From contig NC_087073.1 of assembly GCF_026151205.1 (NCBI RefSeq), positions 3,028,501-3,088,500 of the forward strand: a DNA stretch of 60,000 nucleotides, in the 5' to 3' direction. This document shows, piece by piece, positions 23,392 through 33,055 of this stretch. This DNA is from Bolinopsis microptera. Taxonomy: Eukaryota > Ctenophora > Tentaculata > Lobata > Bolinopsidae. The notes beneath the pieces were generated by a model, which did not search any database, was not told where the DNA came from, and was given only the letters and a program-made list of their open reading frames with translations. The translations under genes and the position numbers were made by a program. Position 1 is the stretch's first letter. Each line of letters starts with the position of its first letter.

Positions 23392-24411
23392 ATGGTGGAA
23401 AAAGAAGCTGAGGAGTGTGAAACTCGGACTGAAAACACTGAAAATGTAAAGACGGGAGTGAGCATAACATCTATAATAGTAATGATCGTGACAGTGATTA
23501 TCTGCTGCAGCAATGTTCTGCTCCTGGAGAAGATCGTAAAGGAAGCTCCAAACTGCACAGCTTTCGTAACATTCTCCGCGTACGTGACCATTGTACTGCA
23601 GACTATCGTTCTCCAACCCGGACTGCTAACCAACTACACCATCCCCCTCCACAACTACCTTATCATCACCTTCCTCTTCTACACCACCAACCTCTCCAAC
23701 AACATGGCTCTCAGCTACGCTGTGGATATGCCCACCCTCTTGATCTTCCGGTCTGGTTCTCTACTCGCTAACATGGTGGTTTCTATCATTGCTTTCAGGA
23801 GATCTTATTCCTTGAGCAAGTACATTTCTGTGGTGATGGTAACTGCAGGTATCATAGTTGCAACTCTGGCAAGTGCTGATTTGAAGAAGAACTCAGCTGA
23901 TGACGCTACGTTCAGTGTTTGGATGACAGGGATAACCATGCTGACCTATGCTCTCTTTGGTAGTGCTGTTATGGGTGTTTTTCAGGAAAAGTTGTTCGCT
24001 AAATTTGGTAAGAAATCAGACGAGGTGCTGTTTTTCTCCCATATCCTAGGGTTACCCGCTTTTATCTTCAACTACAGCGATCTAGCTCAGACCATTGTCG
24101 ATTTCAATAACTCTGACCCAGTCTCGATCCTTGGAGTCAGCTTTCCGTTTCTTTGGTGTTGTATTGCTGTCAATGTTGTCCTCCAAAGTGTGGGTATAAA
24201 AGGTATCTTCTACTTGCTGAGTGAGTGGAGTTCTCTTTCGGTTACCATGGTCACGACCCTCCGCAAGTTTATTTCCTTACTCCTTTCAATATTTCTTTTC
24301 CAGAATCCATTTACTTTGGTTCACTGGATTGGAACTACTCTGGTTTTTTCTGGATCCGCTTTGTTCTCCGGAATTATTCCTCTGCCAGGAGGTAAAGAGA
24401 AGAAACAGTAG
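23392..24411 (+). CDS. SLC35B4: UDP-xylose / UDP-N-acetylglucosamine transporter
   Basis: Nucleotide-sugar antiporter of the ER/Golgi membrane supplying UDP-xylose and UDP-GlcNAc for glycosylation. Single coding exon of 339 residues (human 331). Hydrophobic helices run throughout, about ten in all. Orthologue blocks: CCSNVLLLE, LIFRSGSLLANM (human MIFRSGSLIANM), ALFGSAVMGVFQE, VTTLRKFISLL, FQNPFTLVHWIGT. The start is set at the ATG at 23392; an upstream in-frame TTG at 23362 would include an apparent splice acceptor and is rejected. The N-terminus has an extra acidic stretch of about 30 residues before helix 1. The C-terminus ends in a lysine-rich KEKKQ, compatible with ER/Golgi retrieval. 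Confidence 0.93.
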   Translation: MVEKEAEECETRTENTENVKTGVSITSIIVMIVTVIICCSNVLLLEKIVKEAPNCTAFVTFSAYVTIVLQTIVLQPGLLTNYTIPLHNYLIITFLFYTTNLSNNMALSYAVDMPTLLIFRSGSLLANMVVSIIAFRRSYSLSKYISVVMVTAGIIVATLASADLKKNSADDATFSVWMTGITMLTYALFGSAVMGVFQEKLFAKFGKKSDEVLFFSHILGLPAFIFNYSDLAQTIVDFNNSDPVSILGVSFPFLWCCIAVNVVLQSVGIKGIFYLLSEWSSLSVTMVTTLRKFISLLLSIFLFQNPFTLVHWIGTTLVFSGSALFSGIIPLPGGKEKKQ

Positions 24412-25082
24412 AAGAGTCGAGAATATTCAAAAGATATTATAAAGTAATGACGTGGCGTTTATCTGGGACTTAATATTATATATTATTTTTCACTTTTTGA
24501 ATCAATCTATATGTTTTAATTCTTAGTCCTTCTAATTAAATTTAAATATGTTACTATACCGAAAATCATTCAGAGTTTTCTATCTTATTTAACTTTTATA
24601 TTTCTTAATTGCTTAAGAGAAGCAAACTTTCTTGTATGCATAAATGATTTATTGTATGTCTTAGTCCATAATTTCAATTTCATTTGTTAATATTTTGAAC
24701 CTTTTAATGCTCATTTCTTAAAATTTTTTCGTGTTTAGTTTAATGTTCCGTTGAGCCAAAATAAAGGGTATTTGGGAGTTATCTTGATGTCAAAAATATT
24801 AGGGTGTTTATTAATTGAAAATGCATTCAGTCTTAATTCAATTTTCTATTGTTTAAAATATGGTTTCAATTCTTGTTATAAAACCCAGAAACTTGTTAAA
24901 TATTGCTTTGGTTTGGTAAGGCCGAGTTTAGTAGTGATTAGAAGGAAGCATCACGGCTCTCGACAAACAAAGTAAAACAAGACAAATAACTAGTAAAACT
25001 ATGAAAATAATCGACGTTTCGTCCTTTACCGCGCTTCACTAATCAAGAACTCTTACTAATCTCTACTTTCTCAGTGTATGAT
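24412..25082. other. Intergenic between SLC35B4 and PIGF
   Basis: AT-rich 3' UTR and spacer. The acceptor-like TTTCTCAG ending at 25074 suggests a 5' UTR intron for PIGF. No further features seen. Confidence 0.5.
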
Positions 25083-25893
25083 ATGGATGTTGTAGTGGAT
25101 ATTATCGCAATCTCATCCAGCTGGTTCATCACCAATCACTTCTTAGCGGACTACGTCACCGACTTCTCATCCCATCTTATCTTCTCTGCGGCTATTTGGG
25201 TTTTCTTATCAATAAGAGGGCTACAGAAACATGAACTGAATGTCAGATATTTGTACCATACAGGTGTGTGTTTAACATTTGATACTCACGAGTCATCATC
25301 GTTATCGTAATAGCATATTCTTATTTTAAAAATCTGTGTTTTTTCTTTCGCTTTTGTTTCTAAACAAAATTAACTCTAAATATTGTCCAGTGTGCAGCAT
25401 AGCAGCCTGGAGCGTGGTTTTTGTGATATTTGGAGCTCCGTATGCTAAAATGGACAACTTAATGTCAGTATCTCTACTTGCCAGTGTCTACACATCACCC
25501 TACACTTCCTCTATTAACTTTAAAAAGAAGGTTTGTCATATGAAAATGATTCTTCTATTCTTTTTGCCATCGTTTTACAAAATCCAATTTTATTCATTTA
25601 CACTTGATTAATCTGCACGTGCAAGTATCCACTAATGTGCACGTGCAAGTATCCACTAATGTGCACGTGCAAGTATCTCCTATTACACCCTGCTGTTAAC
25701 ATTCTCTCTTTACCAGGAGAGTTCCTCCAACCCATCACTCTGCATTGTGTTACTGTTTGGTTGGTTGGGAGCTGTACCCATGTTCCTAGACTGGAACCAA
25801 GCCTGGCACACGTGGCCCAATCCGGTGATATGGGGACTCACTATGGGCCACATTATTGGGGGAATTGTTAATTGCTTTTGCGAATTTGATTAG
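25083..25893 (+). CDS. PIGF: GPI biosynthesis protein PIG-F
   Basis: Multi-pass ER protein that stabilises the ethanolamine-phosphate transferases (PIGO, PIGG) in GPI-anchor synthesis. Exons 25083-25263, 25391-25530 and 25717-25893 give about 165 residues. Diagnostic features: VFVIFGAP in the middle (human VIFVLYGAP) and the C-terminal WLGAVPMFLDWNQAW block (human WLGALPIPLDWERPW) followed by a GHIIGGIV helix. It is shorter than human PIGF (219), mainly in the loop between exons 2 and 3. The start is the first in-frame ATG in the first visible exon; an upstream coding exon cannot be excluded. Confidence 0.82.
25614..25677. repeat. 24-bp minisatellite with E-box, PIGF intron 2
   Basis: Nearly three copies of a 24-bp unit built on GCACGTGCAAGTATCCAC. 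Each includes CACGTG. It lies 40 bp before the acceptor of the last PIGF exon. Confidence 0.85.
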
Positions 25894-26353
25894 ATGCAGA
25901 TCAAATGTTAATGTGATCTACATATTTATATTTAATTTAAATGAATAATATTCTCTCCCATTCGTGTGTATTTTCTGTAAAATAAGATTAATTAAGATTC
26001 AAAAATGCTGGTCAAATCCACGATGTTATGAATTTCAGTTCATCCTGAAACAAATTTGAATTAGTTCCACTACAGTCCCTCTTGTTTTACAACACAAATG
26101 ATCCTATTGTCTAACACAAACAATGCTCAACTAACATAATCACTAGTCCAATTTACCCCAATTCCTGAAAACCTACTAACTTATCTTGATCAGAAATGAA
26201 TCCTATCCTGGATGATGGTAGATGGACAAACTGTGTCTGTGAAATATCTTGTCTACGAGAACTACACTCTTTACAGTAAATATGGTGTACCAACCAAGAG
26301 TCTTGGTAAACATTCTAGACGAGTAAACAGAATAGGATAGAAAGTTTCGTAAA
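25894..26353. other. Intergenic, degraded satellite border
   Basis: No gene seen. About 26260-26340 resembles diverged pieces of the adjoining satellite unit (ATGGTGTACCAACCAAGAG here, ATGGTGTATCAATCAAGAG in the array). Confidence 0.5.
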
Positions 26354-27810
26354 TATATCCTGGAGTAGTTGAAGCACCAGATCAAATATTGGAATACACT
26401 CATGAACAGTATTCTGCTTTTCTTCCAACACTTATGGTGTATCAATCAAGAGGATTTGTTATTACCAGACTATTATTCTCCTTAATGTGTACAATCTATA
26501 TTGAGAAAAAGAGAAGACAGTTTCTCTTCCCAGAAGAAAATAGAAACTTCTGGAACATTCTGGAGTAGTTGAAGCACCAGATCAAATATTGGAGTACACT
26601 CATGAACAGTATTCTGCTTTTCTTCCAACACTTATGGTGTATCAATCAAGAGGATTTGTTATAACCAGACTATTATTCTCCTTAATGTATACAATATATA
26701 TTGAGAAAAAGAGAAGACGGTTTCTCTTCCCAGAAGAAAATAGAAACTTCTGGAACATACTGGAGTGGTTGAAGCACCAGATCAAATATTGGAGTACACT
26801 CATGAACAGTATTTTGCTTTTCTACAAGCACCAATTTGACATCAGTTTTACCTGCTATTACTGTTAAATATACTGGAGTGGTTGAAGCACCAGATCAAAT
26901 ATTGGAATACACTCATGAACAATATTCTGCTTTTCTTCCAACACTTATGGTGTATCAATCAAGAGGATTTGTTATTACCAGACTATTATTCTCCTTAATG
27001 TGTACAATCTATATTGAGAAAAAGAGAAGACAGTTTCTCTTCCCAGAAGAAAATAGAAACTTCTGGAACATTCTGGAGTAGTTGAAGCACCAGATCAAAT
27101 ATTGGAGTACACTCAAGAACAGAATTCTGCTTTTCTTCCAACACTTATGGTGTATCAATCAAGAGGATTTGTTATTACCAGACTATTATTCTCCTTAATG
27201 TATACAATATATATTGAGAAAAAGAGAAGACGGTTTCTCTTCCCAGAAGAAAATAGAAACTTCTGGAACATACTGGAGTAGTTGAAGCACCAGATCAAAT
27301 ATTGGAGTACACTCATGAACAGTATTCTGCTTTTCTACAAGCACCAATTTGACATCAGTTTTACCTGCTATTACTGTTAAATATACTGGAGTGGTTGAAG
27401 CACCAGATCAAATATTGGAATACACTCATGAACAGTATTCTGCTTTTCTTCCAACACTTATGGTGTATCAATCAAGAGGATTTGTTATTACCAGACTATT
27501 ATTATTCTTAATGTGTACAATATATATTGAGAAAAAGAGAAGACGGTTTCTCTTCCCAGAAGAAAATAGAAACTTCTGGAACATTCTGGAGTGGTTGAAG
27601 CACCAGATCAAATATTGGAGTACACTCATAAACAGTACTCTGCTTTTCTACAAGCACCAATTTGGCATCAGTTTTTCAGCTATTAACTGTTAAATATCCT
27701 GGAATGGTTGAAGCACCAGATCAATTATTGAAGTACACTCATGAACAGTACTCTGCTTTTCTACAAGCACTTATGGTGTATCAATCAAGAGGATTTTGTA
27801 TACGGGTACT
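26354..27810. repeat. Two-unit satellite array (about 200 bp and about 112 bp units)
   Basis: Units begin CTGGAGTAGTTGAAGCACC or CTGGAGTGGTTGAAGCACC at about 26360, 26559, 26759, 26871, 27075, 27276, 27386, 27590 and 27700. The long type (about 200 bp) contains ATGGTGTATCAATCAAGAGG and ends GAAACTTCTGGAACAT. The short type (about 112 bp) instead continues TTCTACAAGCACCAATTTG. Long and short alternate irregularly, giving a higher-order pattern. Units carry open frames of 80-114 codons, but with no recognisable protein and with stops shared at unit junctions. Confidence 0.85.
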
Positions 27811-27822
27811 TTTTACAGAATA

Positions 27823-27928
27823 CACTACCACGTCACTACCACGTCACTATCACGTCACTACCACGTCACTATTACGTCACTACCACGTCACTACCACGTC
27901 ACTATCACGTCACTATCACGTCACTAGT
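27823..27928. repeat. 11-bp array with ACGTCA core
   Basis: About nine to ten copies of CACGTCACTAC or CACGTCACTAT in direct order. The reverse complement contains TGACGTGGT, similar to a CRE half-site plus E-box half. It joins the right edge of the satellite. Confidence 0.85.
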
Positions 27929-28349
27929 ACTAAACATATACGTCGGAGTGCTGGTTACACGACTGAGAATTCCAGTCTAAAGTATGTTCGCAAGATGTAG
28001 AATAGCCAGAAGTTACTGGCTTGTCTGGCACCTTGTCAACATGAACGTCAACTTCAGGTTAAAGCTACTAATGACTGCTAATTATTTTGTGAGATTTTAT
28101 GTAGAGTATTATACATGTTGTTATGAATGGAATTTTGATTTGACACAAGTTAAATATACATCAAAATAGTATCTTATTAATATGTCAGTGTAAAATGTTC
28201 GGATTATTTTAATTATAGAACCCTTACCTCGCAGCCAATCTGCTGCACCGTCCTCTGATTCCTGAAACCTCTCTATTTTACAATCAAAACTCAACTTCCC
28301 ATTAAATTGATGTTAAGTCGATCAAAGCTATAGCTTTTACATTATTGGA

Positions 28350-28447
28350 GGGGGGGGGGGGGGCATCAACCTCATAAATACCTAATATTTCCTCCGATTT
28401 CAAAAGAGGTATAGCTATTTATTTATATTTATGAGGTTGACGCCCCT
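28350..28447. repeat. G-run plus inverted-repeat mini-element
   Basis: A 14-G run (28350-28363) leads into CATCAACCTCATAAATA, and the reverse complement TATTTATGAGGTTGACGCCCC follows about 45 bp later. The size and G/C-run ends fit a tiny foldback MITE. It lies 50 bp before the DPH5 start. Confidence 0.6.
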
Positions 28448-28498
28448 CATCATTAGCTGAACATTCGTCTCTATTCCTAACCCACTGATTTTCCCAGG

Positions 28499-30098
28499 AT
28501 GCTGTACTTAATAGGACTAGGGTTAGGCGACGTTACAGACATTACAGTCAAAGGATTGGAAACTGTCAGAAAATGCGACAAAGTATTTCTCGAAGCTTAC
28601 ACATCCTTGCTCCTTAATTCAGAGTTGGACACTTTAGAGAAGTATTACGATAAAGAGATTACGATCGCCGACAGAGAAATGGTCGAATCAGAATCAGAAC
28701 TCATTTTAGATCCTGCTTTGACTCAAGACGTCGCATTTTTAGTTGTTGGTGATCCGCTTGGAGCAACCACACATACTGACATAATATTGCGAGCAATAGA
28801 GAAGGGTATCAGTTACAGAGTTATACACAATGCTAGTATCATGAACGCTGTAGCCAGCACGGGGTTACAGCTCTACAATTTCGGGGACACTGTCAGCATT
28901 TGCTTTTGGAAGGAGAATTGGAAGCCTACCAGCTTTGTTGATAAGATTATAAAGAATTTGCGAAATGGACTCCATGTTTTGTGCTTATTGGATATCAGGG
29001 TAAGTCTATATCTGATCTTCTATTGCCTTACACAGAATGTGCCGTGTTTGTGTCACTGTGCCAAAGTCAGGGACACGTATCGTCATATATATCACGTGTC
29101 TTGGTTTCGTAGCGCGCGGAACGAATTTTAATCTGTTCAGCATACTGTGCACGAGCGTTCGTTTAACTCGCTTTGTCAGAAATTAGCAGGGACTAAAGCT
29201 GTAATTTGATTTTGCTTTATTTCCTTGGCTCTGAAATTCTGATCACATACAAACATTGAATATTATGGTCTTTACTCTGTATAATAATAATAATTCCAGG
29301 TCAAGGAAATCGACTGGAGCAAAATGGTGCGGGGCAATAAAGTTTACGAACCTCCTTCATACATGTCGGTTAACACTGCAATCGAACAAATCTTGGAGAT
29401 AATCAAAGATGGGGATAATTGTGACAAGGAGTTTCTCAGTGAAGATACGTTATGTGTCGGCATTGCACGATTGGGCACGGAGGGGCAAGTTATAAAATCA
29501 GGTGAGAGGGTAGGGGGTCCAGTCTGGATTTTTTGTGGAACGTTTTTACGACATAAAACCTGTGTCCTTTTTGGCCCAATTATGCAAAATGCCCTCAACA
29601 TGCGCAAAACTCAGATTTCCGCTTGTAGCTCGTGATTGAATTTTAATCCAGATCGGACAAAAAATCGCTGAGTTGTGAGCCAAAAATCATGTGCCCACAT
29701 TTGGGCATACGCACCAAATTTGATAGATTTCAGCATGGAAAGTATGGTTTTAAAGCTGTAATGGTTACAATAATCAGAATTCTAAATTGACAGCAACATG
29801 CATACTCAATTCACCACCGAACAAAATCACAACTATCTAGCTGCGTTAAGTACACAAATTTTGCTTCCACGTTTCATGTTTCCAATGTCAGCGTTTAGTT
29901 TAATTTAACCCTGACAGCTGACAGGTTTCTAGTATAATATTAACACTTCTACTTTTCTCAGGAACTTTGAAGAGAATGGCTACAGAAGATTTTGGGAAGC
30001 CACTTCACAGTTTATGTATTGTCGGAAAGCTCCACGCGCTAGAAGCTGACATGCTTAGACATTTCGCTGTTGACAAGAATGACATCCCGGTTATATAG
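28499..30098 (+). CDS. DPH5: Diphthine methyl ester synthase
   Basis: S-adenosylmethionine-dependent methyltransferase of diphthamide synthesis on translation elongation factor 2, cytosolic. Exons 28499-28999, 29300-29501 and 29962-30098 give 279 residues (human 285). Family blocks: [16 protein letters not shown] at the N-terminus, [18 protein letters not shown], the [19 protein letters not shown] cofactor loop, [20 protein letters not shown] and [11 protein letters not shown]. The C-terminus stops soon after the conserved core, without the human tail. Introns have phases 0 and 1. The start has no competing upstream ATG and aligns with the family. Confidence 0.95.
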
Positions 30099-30344
30099 TT
30101 CGTACTGGATATTAAGAGAGATATTTGGCTTTTTTGAGTTTTTATAATTTATTTATCTAATTTTAACAACCTCACCGTTTTTCATTTTTACCAATTGCTG
30201 CAACTGGACATTCTCTCTAACTAGTCAATGCTCAAGATATACTCATACTTAAAACCGTTTCACTTGATTATTAACACCTGACATAGCCTAATGTGACGAA
30301 CCTTATCACGATATGGAGAGCCTCAAGGGATGAGGACCACTTAG

Positions 30345-31133
30345 ATGGAGTCGCGTAAAGAAAGTTTACTGAAATTCCTCGAAAGTATTGAAGAAAAAGA
30401 AGTTATAATAAGAGAGAAAAGGGCGGAAAGTATGAATTCCCCTCCAGAGAAGGACATTCCCCCCATCAACCCCCAGGTTCGAAATAGGGACACAAATGGT
30501 CAGCTGTTATTGAGGATACTCTTTTGAAATTTTATCATGCTATCAATTTGTTGTAATGACAGAAACACAGACTTGGCTCTTAAAAATCTACGTAAAAATA
30601 CATAATAACAAAAATTACATGCATGTACATGTTACGTAATTATGTATTATTACTTATTATTCTGAATATAATGACTATTTTCAGATTATGAGAGAAATGA
30701 CTGTCAGACTAGAGAGAACTTCAAAAGATTTGGCTGGGATGGTTTCCTGGCTGGAACGAGAGATGTGTGAAATGAGCTCACACACTGCTAGATTTGTCGA
30801 CTTTCACGCTAAAGCTGTTGATGAAGTCTCGGATAATACCGACAAGTAAATTAACGAATAAAATTAAAAGTCTCTTATTTAATTTCAATCCCGATCCCAC
30901 GATTTGTTTTCCAATAACATCAGAATTTTATCATCGATTGTGGATTGATAGACCCTCAATTATCTACTAGGTCGGTAAAAGCAATGTATTCTCTGCTATC
31001 CAAAGCCAGTTCGATGGAGAAGGACATGACTAAAGTTGAGATGATGTCTTCACACTTGAAATCGATAAACAAATATCTGGAGAGACTTGACTCGACACTT
31101 GCAACTATCAAACCTAACCCTGAAATCTCCTAA
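30345..31133 (+). CDS. BORC subunit 6-like small coiled-coil protein
   Basis: Exons 30345-30476, 30685-30845 and 30971-31133 give 151 residues. It is predicted mostly helical with a charged N-terminus (KEVIIREKRAE). The C-terminal pattern (KSVKAMYSLLSK, then SINKYLERLDSTL) resembles the end of BORCS6, a subunit of the BORC complex that links lysosomes to Arl8 and kinesin. The assignment rests on this short stretch and the overall length, so it could be another BLOC-1/BORC-family helix protein. All exon borders are GT-AG and phase-consistent. Confidence 0.5.
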
Positions 31134-31885
31134 CAGATCGGTTTATTTTCTTACACTGTTAATTTCGCATATTTGGGTTGGCTACGCAGCTCTAGATTTC
31201 TTGATTAGAGCCGCGCATTGCGCATCCGATCCTAACCTAGAACGGAAATGAGAATGCACTTCTGCATTTTGTGAGATGCTGTTTTGATTTTGTTGTATTG
31301 CCATTTCTAGTTATTTTTTCTTAGAGAGGTGATAAGTTCCCTTTGTATCAAAGTTCTCCTGGCTTAAATTATTGCTTGTACGTATGTTCCTTAGTTTTGG
31401 GTCGTAAGTTCTGATTTTGATATCATTTGACGTCAAATTTTGTACATGACCCGAATTTCATTAAAAATTGAATCCCTTTTAGTGTTTAGGCTGGTATATA
31501 GATCTGGTATATAGATCTGGTATATAGATCTTTCCCTATTGTAGAACTGTTAAAATTATGTTTTGAGTATTTAAGGGTAATCTTCTACTCTTTAAAGGAA
31601 GTGGTATAAAGTCTGAATTCATAAATAGAGAAGAAGTGGACATATGTTTTATTGATTATTTAATGTGCATTTCAAATTGCATCTGTTGTTACTGAGTTTC
31701 ATATAGTGTATAGCGGTTTAGAATAAACTTTATAATACAGGTCTTGAAATACGATATTCGTCTCTGATAGTGATGATGTAGTTATATACATTTCATTCAA
31801 CTCACAAAATACTAAATTCACATTGAATTTATTCTGGGCGAATAAGGTGCCAACTTATACATAAAGATAATTGTTTTCAGGTTAA
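31134..31885. other. Intergenic between BORCS6-like and ECH1
   Basis: AT-rich. Holds a three-copy 13-bp repeat at 31491 and an acceptor TTTTCAG ending 5 bp before the ECH1 ATG. Otherwise nothing seen. Confidence 0.5.
31491..31529. repeat. Three-copy 13-bp repeat
   Basis: CTGGTATATAGAT repeated three times without change. Confidence 0.9.
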
Positions 31886-32737
31886 ATGTTGAGAAAGGCA
31901 TTACAACGATCTCTTCCTTCCCTAGGGAGGAGCATTTCAACCTACCAGTTTCTAAAAATAGAAACCCCGTCACCCAAAGTTTACCATGTCCAACTCAACC
32001 GACCAGAGAAAAGGAATGCCATGTCTCTGGAGATGTGGTATGAGATAGGGGAAGCGTTCGACGAATTATCAGATACCTCAGATTGCAGAGCGATCATCTT
32101 GTCGGGTAACGGTAAAATGTTCACGGCCGGGATTGACATATCAGCATTTATCAGTGTTGTGCCCCAGCAGTCTGACTCGGCTCACAAGTCTCTTAGTTTG
32201 CTGAAGACCGTGAAGAAACTACAGGATAGCTTCACCGCAGTAGAGAAGTGCCGGAAACCAGTGATAGCTGCTGTCCACGGAGCCTGCATAGGGGGAGGCA
32301 TTGACCTGATCTGCGGGGCTGATATCAGGCTGATGTCCAGTGAGTGTTACATGCAAGTGAAGGAGGTGGACATTGGTATTGTAGCTGATGTGGGGACTAT
32401 ACAGCGCCTCCCCAAGATAGTTGGTAACCAGAGTCTAGTAAACGAGTACTGTTTAACAGCTCGGAAGATCTCCTCAGATGAAGCAGCCCGAGTAGGGATA
32501 GTGTCCCGGGTCCTGGTGGATAAGGAGAGTATGATAGAGGAGGCGGTGGCACTAGCTGCTCAGATTGCTAGCAAGAGTCCGGTGGCAGTGCAAGGGACGA
32601 AGAGTAATCTGGTGTATAGTAGAGACCATACTGTTCAGGAGGGACTGGATAGGGTGGCGCTCTGGAACTCTGCTATGTTGTTGGGAGGTGATCCTATCGT
32701 TGCTATGTCTGGGGCTGGCGAGTTTGAAGACCCTTAG
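31886..32737 (+). CDS. ECH1: Delta(3,5)-Delta(2,4)-dienoyl-CoA isomerase
   Basis: Auxiliary beta-oxidation enzyme of the crotonase fold that shifts double bonds in dienoyl-CoA. 283 residues in one exon. Seen: a basic N-terminus rich in Arg, Ser and Leu (residues 1-20, mitochondrial presequence type), VQLNRPEKRNAMS, KMFTAGIDI (CoA and oxyanion hole), HGACIGGGIDLI (oxyanion loop), and acidic residues Asp140, Glu160 and Asp168, which match rat Asp176, Glu196 and Asp204. NQSLVNEYCLTARK and SKSPVAVQGTK are strongly ECH1-like. The C-terminus ends EFEDP and lacks the peroxisomal SKL tail of mammals. TTTTCAG directly before the start suggests a spliced 5' UTR. Confidence 0.95.
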   Translation: MLRKALQRSLPSLGRSISTYQFLKIETPSPKVYHVQLNRPEKRNAMSLEMWYEIGEAFDELSDTSDCRAIILSGNGKMFTAGIDISAFISVVPQQSDSAHKSLSLLKTVKKLQDSFTAVEKCRKPVIAAVHGACIGGGIDLICGADIRLMSSECYMQVKEVDIGIVADVGTIQRLPKIVGNQSLVNEYCLTARKISSDEAARVGIVSRVLVDKESMIEEAVALAAQIASKSPVAVQGTKSNLVYSRDHTVQEGLDRVALWNSAMLLGGDPIVAMSGAGEFEDP

Positions 32738-33055
32738 ATTGCTCTTTAATTGAGCAACTTTATTTAATCTCAGAGAATTGATGTGATTTGAATTTGGCTA
32801 TGAGGCTTTTGAGTTGTGGCCCTCATAATAATTGTTAATTCTAGGAACAATTGGAACTAATGTACTGACTCAGAGTTGGTATTTTGATTATTTGTAAATT
32901 TATTGTGTTGATCATTTGATTCGTAGATACTTTGTTTTATTTCATCGCAATCCCTTGCAGAAAATTTACATATTAATTTATACTATTAATTTCGCTATGA
33001 TATCTATAAAACTACATCTTGCCGATGCTAGCTTTAAACCAGCTCAGTTTTCAGA

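Noticed and set aside
26589-28000. Satellite frames of 80-114 codons as a protein family
   Set aside because: Open frames recur because the units are copies; there are no domain motifs and units end in shared stops. Kept as a satellite, coding left as a question.
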